51,063 nucleotides of DNA, from assembly GCA_031267895.1 (NCBI GenBank), contig JAIRYF010000043.1, positions 1 through 51,063 on the forward strand. Direction: 5' to 3'. Origin of the DNA: Candidatus Methanoplasma glyptotermitis (GTDB lineage: Archaea; Thermoplasmatota; Thermoplasmata; Methanomassiliicoccales; Methanomethylophilaceae). Shown here in pieces: positions 39,420 through 49,531 of the stretch. Every line of letters starts with the position of its first letter. The stretch's first letter is position 1. Position numbers and translations under genes: made by a program. The notes under the pieces were generated by a model. It was not told the DNA's origin and did no database searches. It saw only the letters and a program-made list of their open reading frames with translations.

Positions 39420-40286
39420 ATGGGTACGATTATAAAGGCGGAGGGTCTGAAGAAATCCTTCGATGGATTCGAAGCGGTCAAAGGTATCGACATGGAAGTC
39501 GAGGCGGGAGAAATCTTCGGATTCCTGGGGCCAAACGGTGCGGGTAAGACCACAAGCATAAGAATGCTTACGACCATGGTGAGGCCCACATCGGGAAAGA
39601 TTATCATCAACGGATTCAGTTTAGACAAAGACCTCACAGAAGCCAAAGCCTCCATAGGCGTGTGTCAGCAGCACATAAGTCTGGATAAAGACATAACGGT
39701 AAGACAGAACATCAAACATCATGCGATTTTACACAAGATGCCCGCAAAAGAGATCGGACCCCGGATGGGCGAGCTATCGGAACTCATGGGTCTCGGTCCT
39801 CATATGGATAAAAAGGTCACGGAACTTTCCGGAGGATGGAAAAGGAAGACGTCGATTGTATGTTCAATCATGCACAGACCGAAAATACTCTTTCTGGACG
39901 AACCCACGGCCGGACTGGACACAAAATCAAGGCACATGCTGTGGGACATGATAAGGGAACTGAACCGCTCGGGCACCACGATATTCCTGACTACCCACTA
40001 CATTGAAGAAGCAGAGGATCTGTGCGGCAGAGTTGCCATTCTGAACCAGGGCACGATCGTAGCTCTCGGTTCGCCGAAAGAACTGTGCGATTCGATAGGT
40101 TACATAACCGTGGAATACTCCGGCGATGACGGGAAGAAATCGATGAGGCAATTCCCTGACAGACAGTCAGGAAAAGAGTTCATGGCGAAATTGAAGGAAG
40201 ATACTGCGATGTCTCTGAGAAAGACTACGCTGGAAGATGTGTTCCTGATCGCAACAGGCGAGGAGTACTCAGAAGGGGGAGTCTGA
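39420..40286 (+). CDS. DrrA-type ABC exporter ATP-binding protein
   Basis: FLGPNGAGKTTSIRMLTTMVRPTSG; LSGGWKRKTSIVCSIMHRPKILFLDEPTAGLD. Confidence 0.95.
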   Translation: MGTIIKAEGLKKSFDGFEAVKGIDMEVEAGEIFGFLGPNGAGKTTSIRMLTTMVRPTSGKIIINGFSLDKDLTEAKASIGVCQQHISLDKDITVRQNIKHHAILHKMPAKEIGPRMGELSELMGLGPHMDKKVTELSGGWKRKTSIVCSIMHRPKILFLDEPTAGLDTKSRHMLWDMIRELNRSGTTIFLTTHYIEEAEDLCGRVAILNQGTIVALGSPKELCDSIGYITVEYSGDDGKKSMRQFPDRQSGKEFMAKLKEDTAMSLRKTTLEDVFLIATGEEYSEGGV

Positions 40287-40293
40287 CATAAGG

Positions 40294-41043
40294 TTGCCGA
40301 GAATACTTGACGAATCATACAGAGTAGCGTGGGGCGATCTCTGTTACTTCAAAGAGAATGCGCCTACGATACTGATATCGTGTCTGATCGGCCCTCTGCT
40401 CTATCTCGTTGCGTTCGGATACGGAATAGGAAGCGGCATGGAGAGCGGTATCGACGGTTACATTCGATTCATTATTCCCGGCGTGATTTCTATGGCAACT
40501 CTTTCGGCGACATTCAGTTTCATATCGTCCAAGATATTGATACAGAAACTGTTCTATGCAAGCTTCGACGAGTTGATGCTGTGTCCGATAAGACCGTCGT
40601 CGGTTGTGTTAGGCAAGACTTTGGTTGGGATTCTGAGAGGAATATGCAGCTGTGCGATAATTCTTGCAATAGGGGTTCTGATATCTCCTGGAATAAAAGT
40701 AACGGCTTTTCTTTTCCTGCTGGTATTCATATCGTCGCTGACATTCTCGCTGCTGGGGATACTCGCAGGTCTTCTTGCGAAGAAACACAACTCTCTGACG
40801 GTCTTTTCCAGTCTTGTGATAGTCCCGATGACTTTTTTCTGCGGAACCATATTTGATGTATCTAATGTGCCGGCGATCCTTGGGTACGCGATATACGCAC
40901 TGCCACTGACTCATCCGACGGAGGCAATAAGGGCAGTGATGCTGGATCTTCCGATACCGTGGCTGTCGGTCGCTGCAATCTGTGTCTATTGCATTCTGTT
41001 CTTTGTTTTGGACTATTGTATAATAAAGCGCAGGAGTTTCTGA
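40294..41043 (+). CDS. DrrB-type ABC-2 permease (TTG start)
   Basis: Six hydrophobic segments; FIIPGVISMATLSATFSF, SSLVIVPMTFFCGTIFDVSNVP. Confidence 0.92.
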   Translation: MPRILDESYRVAWGDLCYFKENAPTILISCLIGPLLYLVAFGYGIGSGMESGIDGYIRFIIPGVISMATLSATFSFISSKILIQKLFYASFDELMLCPIRPSSVVLGKTLVGILRGICSCAIILAIGVLISPGIKVTAFLFLLVFISSLTFSLLGILAGLLAKKHNSLTVFSSLVIVPMTFFCGTIFDVSNVPAILGYAIYALPLTHPTEAIRAVMLDLPIPWLSVAAICVYCILFFVLDYCIIKRRSF

Positions 41044-41160
41044 CTCATCAGCCGGTCATCGTTTCCTTTCTCTCTTCGGCACAGGTGTCTCCGGATCGCC
41101 GCATGCCGTCACAAAATTGAACTTGGGTTCGGATTGATCGTGTTTATCTGCCTCTGGTAT

Positions 41161-41784
41161 TTACTCTTTGTAATATATCATCGCATTGCAGATGGCGGCG
41201 GCTATGCCGCTGCCGCCTTTCCTCCCCGCGGCGACTATGTACGGGACATTGGATTTCATAATCATTTCCTTAGATTCCGTCACGTTGACGAACCCTACCG
41301 GCACGCCGATCACCAGGCCCGGATTGATTTTGCCTTCTTCGATCATGCCGTGCAGGGTTATCAGTGCCGTAGGAGCGTTCCCCACGGCTATGATCAGAGG
41401 CCCTTTTATGCCAGCCGCCTGTTCCATGGAAACGGCGGCTCTTGTGCAGTTCCTGGATTTCGCCTCGGCGATGACATCATCATCGCTTATGAAGCACTTG
41501 ACATTTCCTCCGTAACTTCCCAATCTTTTCTTGTTTATGCCTGATGCGGCCATCTTTGTGTCCGTTACGACAGTGGCACCCTTTCTGATCAGATCCACCC
41601 CGATATTCTCGGCGTTATTCGAAAATACAAGGCTGTCCGCATAATCAAAGTCGGCGGATGTGTGTATACATCTCTTAACAATCGAAAACTTGGGTTCCGG
41701 CCAAGTTCTTCCGTTCAGTTCGGATGTTATTATCTCCATGCTTTTTTTCTCTATGTCTTCGGGTTTCAATATTTCGCAAACCAT
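41161..41784 (-). CDS. cbiC: Cobalt-precorrin-8 methylmutase
   Basis: RCIHTSADFDYADSLVFSNNA; VVTDTKMAASGI; VGNAPTAL; GVPVGFVNVTESKEMIM. Confidence 0.95.
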   Translation of the reverse strand: MVCEILKPEDIEKKSMEIITSELNGRTWPEPKFSIVKRCIHTSADFDYADSLVFSNNAENIGVDLIRKGATVVTDTKMAASGINKKRLGSYGGNVKCFISDDDVIAEAKSRNCTRAAVSMEQAAGIKGPLIIAVGNAPTALITLHGMIEEGKINPGLVIGVPVGFVNVTESKEMIMKSNVPYIVAAGRKGGSGIAAAICNAMIYYKE

Positions 41785-41786
41785 CT

Positions 41787-42530
41787 TTACGGTCCCCCTA
41801 TATCATATCCTCTGGGGGTGATCATCCTGCCGCCGGATACATAGGTCTGGCTGTTGCCCACTATTACTGTGCAGAACATGTCCACCGTATCCGGGTTTAT
41901 GCGGCCCAAGGCCGTGACCGTTACTTCTTGGTCCTTTCTGCCTATATTTCTTGCAATACCGACGGGCGTGTCCGGGGATCGGTATTTTAGAAGGATCAGG
42001 ACTGCCTGTTCCAGATGCTCTGTTCTTTTCTTGCTTTTAGGATTATACAGTACTGTGACCATATCTCCCGCACCGGCACAGTCCACTCTTTTCATTATCA
42101 GATCTATCGGTGTCAGAAGGTCCGACAGACTTATAAGTGCGGCATCATGCATAAGCGGGGCACCGAGCAGCGAAGCGGCGGCGGATGCTGCAGTTATTCC
42201 CGGAACGATCTCTATGTCTATTTCGGCCTTCATTTCGTCTGCTGTCTGATAGATAATGCCGGCCATCCCGTATATCCCGGAATCGCCGCTGCTGACCATG
42301 GCAACGGTTTTTCCGGACATGGCATCCTCCACAGCCATCCTGCATCTGTCGATTTCTTTCATCATGCCCGTGCTTTTGTATGTTTTACCGGGAAAGAATT
42401 CCTTTAAAATGTCCGTGTAGACGGTGTAGCCAGTGATGATATCCGCGCCTTCTATTGCATCGGCGGCTCTGATGGTCATATCTTCTTTGCTTCCGGGACC
42501 GAACCCGACAACCGAAAGTTTACCTCTCAT
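41787..42530 (-). CDS. cbiH: Cobalt-factor III / precorrin-3B C17-methyltransferase
   Basis: VVGFGPGSKEDMTIRAADAIEGADIITGYTVYTDIL; VSSGDSGIYGMAG; ALISLSDLLTPID. Confidence 0.93.
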   Translation of the reverse strand: MRGKLSVVGFGPGSKEDMTIRAADAIEGADIITGYTVYTDILKEFFPGKTYKSTGMMKEIDRCRMAVEDAMSGKTVAMVSSGDSGIYGMAGIIYQTADEMKAEIDIEIVPGITAASAAASLLGAPLMHDAALISLSDLLTPIDLIMKRVDCAGAGDMVTVLYNPKSKKRTEHLEQAVLILLKYRSPDTPVGIARNIGRKDQEVTVTALGRINPDTVDMFCTVIVGNSQTYVSGGRMITPRGYDIGGP

Positions 42531-43285
42531 TTCTCTTCCCCTTCCCTGTATCCTGTGGTGAATTGTCTGTCATAGAGTTTTGACAGACTGTATTCGTCGC
42601 CGAGGAATCTGCCCACGACTGTGAGGGCTGTTTTTTCTATATTCTCGTTTTTGACCTTATCGGCGATGTCGGTAAGATCGCCCTTCAGTATCTTCTGTTC
42701 GGGCCAGGTCGCTTTGTATACCACTGCGACAGGAGTCTTGGGATCGTAACCTCCGGCTATCAGGGTCGAGCAGAGTTCGTCTATGAACCCTATGCTGAGA
42801 AATACAGCCATTGTGGAATTATGTCTGGCAAGATCTATGAGTTTCTCCTTGGGAGGCATAGGCGTACGTCCTTCCATTCTTGTTATTATCACAGTCTGAC
42901 TGATATCCGGGAGCGTGTACTCCTTTTTCAGGACTGCCGCAACGGCGAATAAGGAACTAACTCCGGGTACGACTTCAAACTCAATGCCGAGTTTTTCGAG
43001 TCTGTCCATCTGTTCTCTCACGGCTCCGTATATGGACGGATCTCCGGTGTGCACACGTACCACTCTGAGTCCCCTGCCCGCTGATTCTCTGATGACATTT
43101 ATGACCTCATCCAAATTCATATACGCGCTGTTGTGTATTACGGCGGAGGGTTTCGCACCCTTTAATATATCAGGGTTAACGAGCGATCCGGCGTATATTA
43201 TCACATCGGCACGGTCTATCAGTTTTCTTCCTTTGATTGTTATCAGTTCGGGGTCGCCGGGTCCGGCTCCTATGAAATGAATTAT
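42527..43285 (-). CDS. cbiF: Cobalt-precorrin-4 C11-methyltransferase (non-canonical ATA/ATT start)
   Basis: Full N-term IIHFIGAGPGDPELITIKGRKLIDRADVIIYAGSLVNPDIL recovered 27 codons upstream of the first ATG (43204). Confidence 0.85.
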   Translation of the reverse strand: MIHFIGAGPGDPELITIKGRKLIDRADVIIYAGSLVNPDILKGAKPSAVIHNSAYMNLDEVINVIRESAGRGLRVVRVHTGDPSIYGAVREQMDRLEKLGIEFEVVPGVSSLFAVAAVLKKEYTLPDISQTVIITRMEGRTPMPPKEKLIDLARHNSTMAVFLSIGFIDELCSTLIAGGYDPKTPVAVVYKATWPEQKILKGDLTDIADKVKNENIEKTALTVVGRFLGDEYSLSKLYDRQFTTGYREGEEK

Positions 43286-43989
43286 GGTCTCATTCCTCCG
43301 TTCTTTTTGATTATGACTGTTGTAAAATAACCGTATTTTCTGTCAGGATCGAACCTGCCTACGTATTGATCCTCCGTACTGACATTGCTTACGACAATGG
43401 CTCTGTCATGCGGAATGTCCAATTCGTCCATCATTGAGGCCAGTATCTTCATGGAGTTGAATGCTTTCATTACTACTATATTATCGAAATCTCTCAGTGC
43501 TTTGAACACTCGGTCGTTCCTCGCGGCCATGGAGACAACGGACAATCCCTCGTTATCTGTCAGCAGAGGGATGCCTGCCTCCGAAGCACCGCTGCAGAAA
43601 GATGTCACCCCCGGTATCGTTTCTGTCTCGTACCCGAGTTCCGATATATCCTGACTTACATGCATGTATGTGCTGAATACGGTGGCATCTCCTAGATTTA
43701 TCATAGAAACATCGCTTCTATCCAATAGTGAGGCCATTTTTCCGATCGCATCTTTGTAGTTGCTTTCTCTCACAGATGGGTCGGGGTTCATCTCGAACAG
43801 CATCTCCTCCGTTCTCTTTCCGGATATGTCGATACATTTCTTTACTATGCCGAGGGCCGTGCTGTCCTCTCCGTATGATCTTACGGGATATGCGATAACA
43901 TCCGAAGACTCTATCCGTTTTTTTGCTTTTATTGTCATCAGTTCCGGATCTCCGGGTCCGACACTCACTCCGTAAAGTTTTCCGACCAT
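43282..43989 (-). CDS. cbiL: Cobalt-factor II / precorrin-2 C20-methyltransferase
   Basis: KLYGVSVGPGDPELMTIKAKKRIESSDVIAYPV; INLGDATVFSTYMHV. Confidence 0.94.
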   Translation of the reverse strand: MVGKLYGVSVGPGDPELMTIKAKKRIESSDVIAYPVRSYGEDSTALGIVKKCIDISGKRTEEMLFEMNPDPSVRESNYKDAIGKMASLLDRSDVSMINLGDATVFSTYMHVSQDISELGYETETIPGVTSFCSGASEAGIPLLTDNEGLSVVSMAARNDRVFKALRDFDNIVVMKAFNSMKILASMMDELDIPHDRAIVVSNVSTEDQYVGRFDPDRKYGYFTTVIIKKNGGMRP

Positions 43990-44115
43990 ACAGTACTCCC
44001 AGACATGGATAGATTACCAAGTATTATAATTTGGCACATACATCCAATGGTTGTTATGCTCTGGAAAGATATTGATAATGCCGAGCAAGAGAACGACACT
44101 GCGGGTACCGGCGGC

Positions 44116-45246
44116 ATGTACGTTGCAGTCAACGGCAGGAGACTGAGGTGCGGATACACCACAGGTTCGTGTGCCGCTGCAGCCTCCAAATAGGCTGCTG
44201 TTATTCTGCTCGGGGGCGCGAAGAGCGACAGAACAGAAATAATAACTCCTAACGGAACTCTTCTTTCGCTGAAGGTCGAGGATATCAAAATATCCGAGAA
44301 TACAGTATCGTGTGCGGTCAGGAAGGATGGCGGTGACGATGCGGATGCTACCATCGGAGCACTCGTGTATTCATCCGTATCCGGGAGAACAGACGGCAAA
44401 ATCACTATAGACGGAGGGGAGGGAGTCGGACGCATAACGAGAAAAGGTCTGGATCAGCCTGTGGGAAGTGCGGCCATAAACAGCGTTCCCCGAAGTATGA
44501 TCAAAGAAGTACTGGACGATGTCTGCGTAAGCATGAATCACTCCGGCGGACTAAGCGCAGTGATCTCCGTTCCCGAGGGGATCAGAATAGCAAAGAAAAC
44601 ATTCAACCCAAGACTTGGTATTGAAAACGGCATCTCGATACTGGGAACGACAGGTATAGTCGAACCTATGAGCGAGAGGGCACTGATAGATACCATAAGA
44701 ACAGAACTGAACATGAGGAAAGCATCAGGGGACGATAACATTCTCGCGGTTCCCGGCAACTATGGCAAGAACTTCTCGGAAGAAACGGAGGGTATGGACA
44801 GCGACCTCGGGGTTAAATGCAGCAATTTCATAGGAGAGACGATAGACCATGCGGCAAAACTTGGTTTCAGGGGATTCCTTCTGGTCGGAAATCTCGGCAA
44901 AATGGTGAAGCTGGCCGGAGGCATAATGAATACTCATTCCCGCTGGGCTGACTGCCGGATGGAGATCCTCTCGGCGAACTCGGTATCAGCCGGATCCGAT
45001 GCCGGGACGGCCAAGAAGATAATGTCCTGTATATCGACAGACGATGCCTTGGATGTATTGAATGAAGCGGGTGCGATGGACAAAACGATGCAAGAAATAA
45101 TGGGTAAGATAGCTTTCCATCTGAATCACAGGGCCGGGGAGAAAATGCAGGCCGAATGTATAGTGTTCTCGTCGAAATACGGAAAACTCGGAGAGACTCC
45201 CGGAGCAAGGGAGCTTTTAGAAAGGATAAAAGGTCAGGTGCGGTGA
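44116..45246 (+). CDS. cbiD: Cobalt-precorrin-5B C1-methyltransferase with in-frame TAG at 44191-44193
   Basis: MYVAVNGRRLRCGYTTGSCAAAASK-TAG-AAVILLGGAKSDRTEI...GITRKGLDQPVG-type continuation in one frame; start could be as early as 44005. Confidence 0.88.
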
Positions 45247-46286
45247 TGAAGATACGGATCATAGCTTTTTCGGGAAGGGGCTGCGAACTCGGAGCGAAAG
45301 TGTGCGGAGTATTGGGCGGGCACGAATGCAGGCTGTACTCGAAGACCTCTGCGGACATCATCGGCATCGAGAAAGCCGAGGGATCGGTGTCAGACTGGAC
45401 AAGGGAGGCATTTTCGGCTGCAGATGCGATATTATTCATCGGTGCGGCAGGCATAGCCGTCAGATGTATCTCGCTGTTTGTAAAAAACAAGACAGAAGAC
45501 CCTGCAGTGATATCGATTGACGAAAAGGGGCAGTTTGTAATACCTCTTCTTTCCGGCCACATAGGCGGAGCAAACGACCTTGCGAGATATATCTCCGGGA
45601 AGATCGGCGCAGTCCCAGTCATAACGACCGCCACAGACATCCACGGAAAATTCTCTGTGGATTCGTACGCCGGGAGGCATAATATGCACATCGGGAGTAT
45701 GCTGCTGGCAAAAGAAATATCATCCGTTATAGTCAGCGGCGGGAAGATCGGACTGATATCAGATGTTCCTATATCGGGCAGTATACCGCCGGAATTGGAC
45801 CTCAACGGAAAGGAGGACCTGGGGGTTTTCATATCATACGGCAGGTGCGAGGGTCCTTTCGCGAAAACACTGAAACTCACGCCCAGATGCCATGTGCTTG
45901 GGATCGGATGCAGAAGGGGAATCTCTGCAGACAGTATCGGGACGCTCGTTAACGAGGTACTCGAGAGGGAAAACATATCTCCGAGAAGCGTGAAGGCCGT
46001 AGCAAGCATAGATATAAAAAGCAATGAAGCAGGGCTTCTGGAATTCTCCGAGAGGATGGGAATCAAACCGATATTCTTCTCGCCTGACGAACTGGGGTCC
46101 ATCCCGGATATGGAATTCACGCCGTCGGATACGGTGAAGTCGGTCACCGGCGTGGACAACGTATGCGAGAGGGCAGCCTATGCAGCATCCCGGAGCGGAG
46201 AAATAATAACAAGGAAGACGGCAAAGGACGGAGTGACACTTGCCATTGTGAGAGAACCGTTCTCCGCAGACCTGACGGAAGGATGA
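45246..46286 (+). CDS. cbiG: Cobalt-precorrin-5A hydrolase
   Basis: FIGAAGIAVRCISLFVKNKTEDPAVISIDEKGQFVIPLLSGHIGGANDLARYIS; LGIGCRRGISADSI. Confidence 0.95.
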   Translation: MKIRIIAFSGRGCELGAKVCGVLGGHECRLYSKTSADIIGIEKAEGSVSDWTREAFSAADAILFIGAAGIAVRCISLFVKNKTEDPAVISIDEKGQFVIPLLSGHIGGANDLARYISGKIGAVPVITTATDIHGKFSVDSYAGRHNMHIGSMLLAKEISSVIVSGGKIGLISDVPISGSIPPELDLNGKEDLGVFISYGRCEGPFAKTLKLTPRCHVLGIGCRRGISADSIGTLVNEVLERENISPRSVKAVASIDIKSNEAGLLEFSERMGIKPIFFSPDELGSIPDMEFTPSDTVKSVTGVDNVCERAAYAASRSGEIITRKTAKDGVTLAIVREPFSADLTEG

Positions 46287-46287
46287 C

Positions 46288-48282
46288 ATGCAAAACGTAG
46301 ACAGAGTAATAGTGTTCGCGGGCACAACGGAAGGCAGAAAAATCACGGAATATCTGGGAAATGCCGGAATTGATGTGCTTGCATGCGTGGCAACCGAGTT
46401 CGGAATGCAGTTCATAAAGGAGAATAATCATGTAAGAGTATCATCGGAGAGGCTCGGCGGAGAGGGTATGAGACGCATAATGAAGGAAGGCTGCTCCTGT
46501 GTTATAGATGCAACGCATCCGTACGCGGCTGTCGTTACCGGAAAGATCGCGGCAGCATGCGAAGATACCGGATCTGAGTACATCCGCCTGGTACGCGCGG
46601 AGAGCCGCAGACACAGCAGCATAATCTCCGTCCCGGATGTATCATCCGCTGTCGAGTACCTCAAAGGCACCGAAGGCAATATACTCGTCACGACCGGAAG
46701 CAAGGAACTCGTCAAGTACACAGCGATCGAGGACTACCGCAACAGAGTATTCGCGAGAGTGCTGTCTGTGCCGACAGCATCACAGACGTGTGCAGAAATG
46801 GGATTCGAAGGGAAGAATTTATTCTGTATGCAGGGTCCTTTTGGCGAAGAACTCAACTACGGTCTCCTGAAACAGACCGATGCAAAATACATGGTGACGA
46901 AGGATTCCGGAGAGCCGGGAGGATTCGAGGAGAAAATGAGAGCCGCCGCCAGAGCAGGGACAAAAGTAATACTGATTTCCAGGCCGAAAGAACCGAAAGG
47001 CTATGGGTTCTGGGACCTAAGGGAGATGCTTGGCAGGAGATTCGGTATAAAACCGGAGACAGAAATTCCTTTCCGACGAAAGATCACAATAGCTGGCATT
47101 GGAATGGGGAACGATGATACAGTCACCGTCGGTGTCCGCAGAGTCATAGACGAAGCCGATCTCCTGGTGGGTGCGGAAAGGATGGTCACGTCCGTATCAA
47201 AAGGACAAGACTCTCTGACTGAATACAGGCCGGGTCCGGTGATCAAATACCTGAGGGAGAATCCAGAATATAAAAGAATAGTGATATTAGTGTCAGGAGA
47301 TACAGGATTCTGCAGTGCGGCCAAGAAGCTGATGGACGAGATAGACGATTCTATTTTTGATGTCGATGTGAAATGCGGGGTCTCGTCTATCGCTTACTTC
47401 TGTTCGCTGACAGGGTCATCGTGGGATGATGCATTTTTAATGAGTGCGCACGGCCGGGATGCGAACATAGTCGGTACCGTATGCACGAACAGAAAAGTCA
47501 TCGTTCTGCTTGACGGCAGAGAAGGAGCAAAGATAATGTTCAAGGAGTTCGCGGAATACGGCCTCAATGACGTGATTGTCACGATCGGTCAGGATCTCGG
47601 CTCTGCCGACGAAAGAATATCTGTGGGAAATCCATCCGATCTCGAGGGGACAGAATTCGGCAGCCTGTGCATCGCGATGATAGAAAATCCGAATCCAGAA
47701 AAAAGAAATCCCATTGGGATACCGGATGGATTGTTCATCCGGGGCGATGCACCCATGACGAAAGAGGAGGTCAGATCTCTGTCTGTAGTGAAACTGAAAC
47801 TTGAAAGAGATTCAGTGCTTTTCGATATCGGTGCCGGAACGGGGTCCGTTGCTGTCGAGTCGGCATTGTCCGTGCCACACGGCAAGGTTTATGCGATCGA
47901 AAGGGAGAAGAATGCAGCCGACATCATCCGGCAGAACAAGATAAAGTTCAGAACGCATAACCTGGAGGTTGTGGAGGGACATGCGCCGGAGGCATTGGAG
48001 AATCTTCCGTCACCGTCGCATGTGTTCATCGGAGGATCATCCGGAAATCTGAAAGAGATAATGGAGGTGTGCCTTCGCCTTAATCCGAAAGTCAGATTCG
48101 TGATTAATGCAATAACTTTGGAAACAGTCTCTGAAATGGTCCGCTGTTTCGGCGAACTAGATATCGACGAAGAGGGGCTGATATCGGTGAACATCTCAAG
48201 ATCGAAAAGGACCGGCGGATACCATCTCATGAATGCCTGCAATCCGGTATATATCGCTGTTTGCACCGGCAGGGGTCAATAA
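46288..48282 (+). CDS. Fusion protein CbiJ-CbiE-CbiT (cobalt-precorrin-6A reductase / precorrin-7 C5- and C15-methyltransferase)
   Basis: N-term VIVFAGTTEGRKITEYL, IDATHPYAAVVT (CbiJ); ITIAGIGMGNDDTVTVGVRRVIDEADLLVGAERM (CbiE); MTKEEVRSLSVVKLKLERDSVLFDIGAGTGSVAVESAL (CbiT). Confidence 0.93.
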   Translation: MQNVDRVIVFAGTTEGRKITEYLGNAGIDVLACVATEFGMQFIKENNHVRVSSERLGGEGMRRIMKEGCSCVIDATHPYAAVVTGKIAAACEDTGSEYIRLVRAESRRHSSIISVPDVSSAVEYLKGTEGNILVTTGSKELVKYTAIEDYRNRVFARVLSVPTASQTCAEMGFEGKNLFCMQGPFGEELNYGLLKQTDAKYMVTKDSGEPGGFEEKMRAAARAGTKVILISRPKEPKGYGFWDLREMLGRRFGIKPETEIPFRRKITIAGIGMGNDDTVTVGVRRVIDEADLLVGAERMVTSVSKGQDSLTEYRPGPVIKYLRENPEYKRIVILVSGDTGFCSAAKKLMDEIDDSIFDVDVKCGVSSIAYFCSLTGSSWDDAFLMSAHGRDANIVGTVCTNRKVIVLLDGREGAKIMFKEFAEYGLNDVIVTIGQDLGSADERISVGNPSDLEGTEFGSLCIAMIENPNPEKRNPIGIPDGLFIRGDAPMTKEEVRSLSVVKLKLERDSVLFDIGAGTGSVAVESALSVPHGKVYAIEREKNAADIIRQNKIKFRTHNLEVVEGHAPEALENLPSPSHVFIGGSSGNLKEIMEVCLRLNPKVRFVINAITLETVSEMVRCFGELDIDEEGLISVNISRSKRTGGYHLMNACNPVYIAVCTGRGQ

Positions 48283-49073
48283 AGGTCTTCGCGTCTGTAC
48301 ATGAAGTAGTCTATGTTCCCCATGTTCTCATCAGATCCGATTATGTCTTTAACTTCAGACAGCAGTCTGACAGTCAGGACATTCTCGTCCGCACCGAAAT
48401 ATTCGCCTACGAGATCGCCTTTTGGATCCAAAACAGCGGATCCTCCTCCGAAAACGGTTCCTCCGCGACCTTGGCCTACCGCATTCACAGCTCCCATGAA
48501 TACGCAGTTGTCGGCAGCCCGCGCCGGCATGTGCTTCATCCAAATATTCTTTCTTCTGGGGCCGCCTATAGGAGAACCATAAGGTATAAGTATCAGCTCT
48601 GCACCGCTTTTCCTGAGTTTTGAAGACATTTCCGGGAAATGAGATTCCCAGCACAGCTGGATGCCAATCTTGGCTTTGGGGGTGTCGAATACCCTTATCT
48701 CATTGCCTGGTGTGAAAGATACTCTTTCGTCTCTTCCAAGATGGGTCTTCCTGTAAAGGCCCAAACGGCCGAGACTGTCGGCAACTGCCTGCGTTATGTG
48801 GTATTCATTGCCGCAGTGTTCAATGAAACCGAATACCACCGTCACATTGTTATCTCTGGCAGCATGCACTATTTTTCCGATTCTCTCGTCTGATGCGTGT
48901 ATCGAGAACCTATCCGGTGTCTCAGAGGTGTAGCCTGTCAGGCAGGCCTCGGGAAAGCATATTATGTCGGTATGCGGCAGAAGCTCTATCTTTTCAGCGA
49001 TGCTTCTGAAGTTGATGTCAGGATGCCCTACGGCCGAGTCCATCTGAACCAGAGATAATGTAATGTCCTGCAT
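48276..49073 (-). CDS. Carbon-nitrogen hydrolase (nitrilase superfamily)
   Basis: DIICFPEACLTGY; YRKTHLGRDERVSFTPG; IGIQLCWESHFPEMSSKLRKSGAELILIPYG. Confidence 0.93.
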   Translation of the reverse strand: MQDITLSLVQMDSAVGHPDINFRSIAEKIELLPHTDIICFPEACLTGYTSETPDRFSIHASDERIGKIVHAARDNNVTVVFGFIEHCGNEYHITQAVADSLGRLGLYRKTHLGRDERVSFTPGNEIRVFDTPKAKIGIQLCWESHFPEMSSKLRKSGAELILIPYGSPIGGPRRKNIWMKHMPARAADNCVFMGAVNAVGQGRGGTVFGGGSAVLDPKGDLVGEYFGADENVLTVRLLSEVKDIIGSDENMGNIDYFMYRREDLY

Positions 49074-49095
49074 TGCAAGGAGATTGTGTTTAGAT

Positions 49096-49407
49096 TCATT
49101 CGTTTTCGCGGCGGTTCTGACGTTCTGTTCTTGCTTTATCAGTCTTATTCTTCTTCTGTTCCTCAAGGTCTTTTATTTCATCCTCGAGTCCTTTGATTTT
49201 TTCGCAGAGTTTGATAACATCATCGCCGAGGGATTTCTCACCTCTGGAGTATGCAGAATATGTCAGCGCACCGACATCTTTCCAGACCTTTTCGATCTCA
49301 CCTTTCTTATCGCTGATCTTGAGATTGAAGTTTGTTTCGTCGATCTTCTCCGCACTGAAACTCGTTGCGTCCTGTATCGTGTTTTTTATCTTGTCTGTGA
49401 ATCCCAT
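49096..49407 (-). CDS. Small coiled-coil protein of unknown function
   Basis: MGFTDKIKNTIQDATSFSAEKIDETNFNLKISDKKGEIEKVWKDVGALTYSAY...EKIKGLEDEIKDLEEQ. Confidence 0.7.
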   Translation of the reverse strand: MGFTDKIKNTIQDATSFSAEKIDETNFNLKISDKKGEIEKVWKDVGALTYSAYSRGEKSLGDDVIKLCEKIKGLEDEIKDLEEQKKNKTDKARTERQNRRENE

Positions 49408-49531
49408 TGTATCTCCCAGCCCATAGTATTTCCCACATTGTTCCTGTATCTTTTAATGCTGCGGTCTCCGCAACCCGGTCCGTCGACACCGCCGACATTT
49501 TTATTCATACCTCGAAATTCATGCTGCATTC

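Noticed and set aside
44867-46159. 430-aa minus-strand ORF
   Set aside because: Antisense to cbiD/cbiG; low-complexity S/P-rich composition typical of shadow ORFs.
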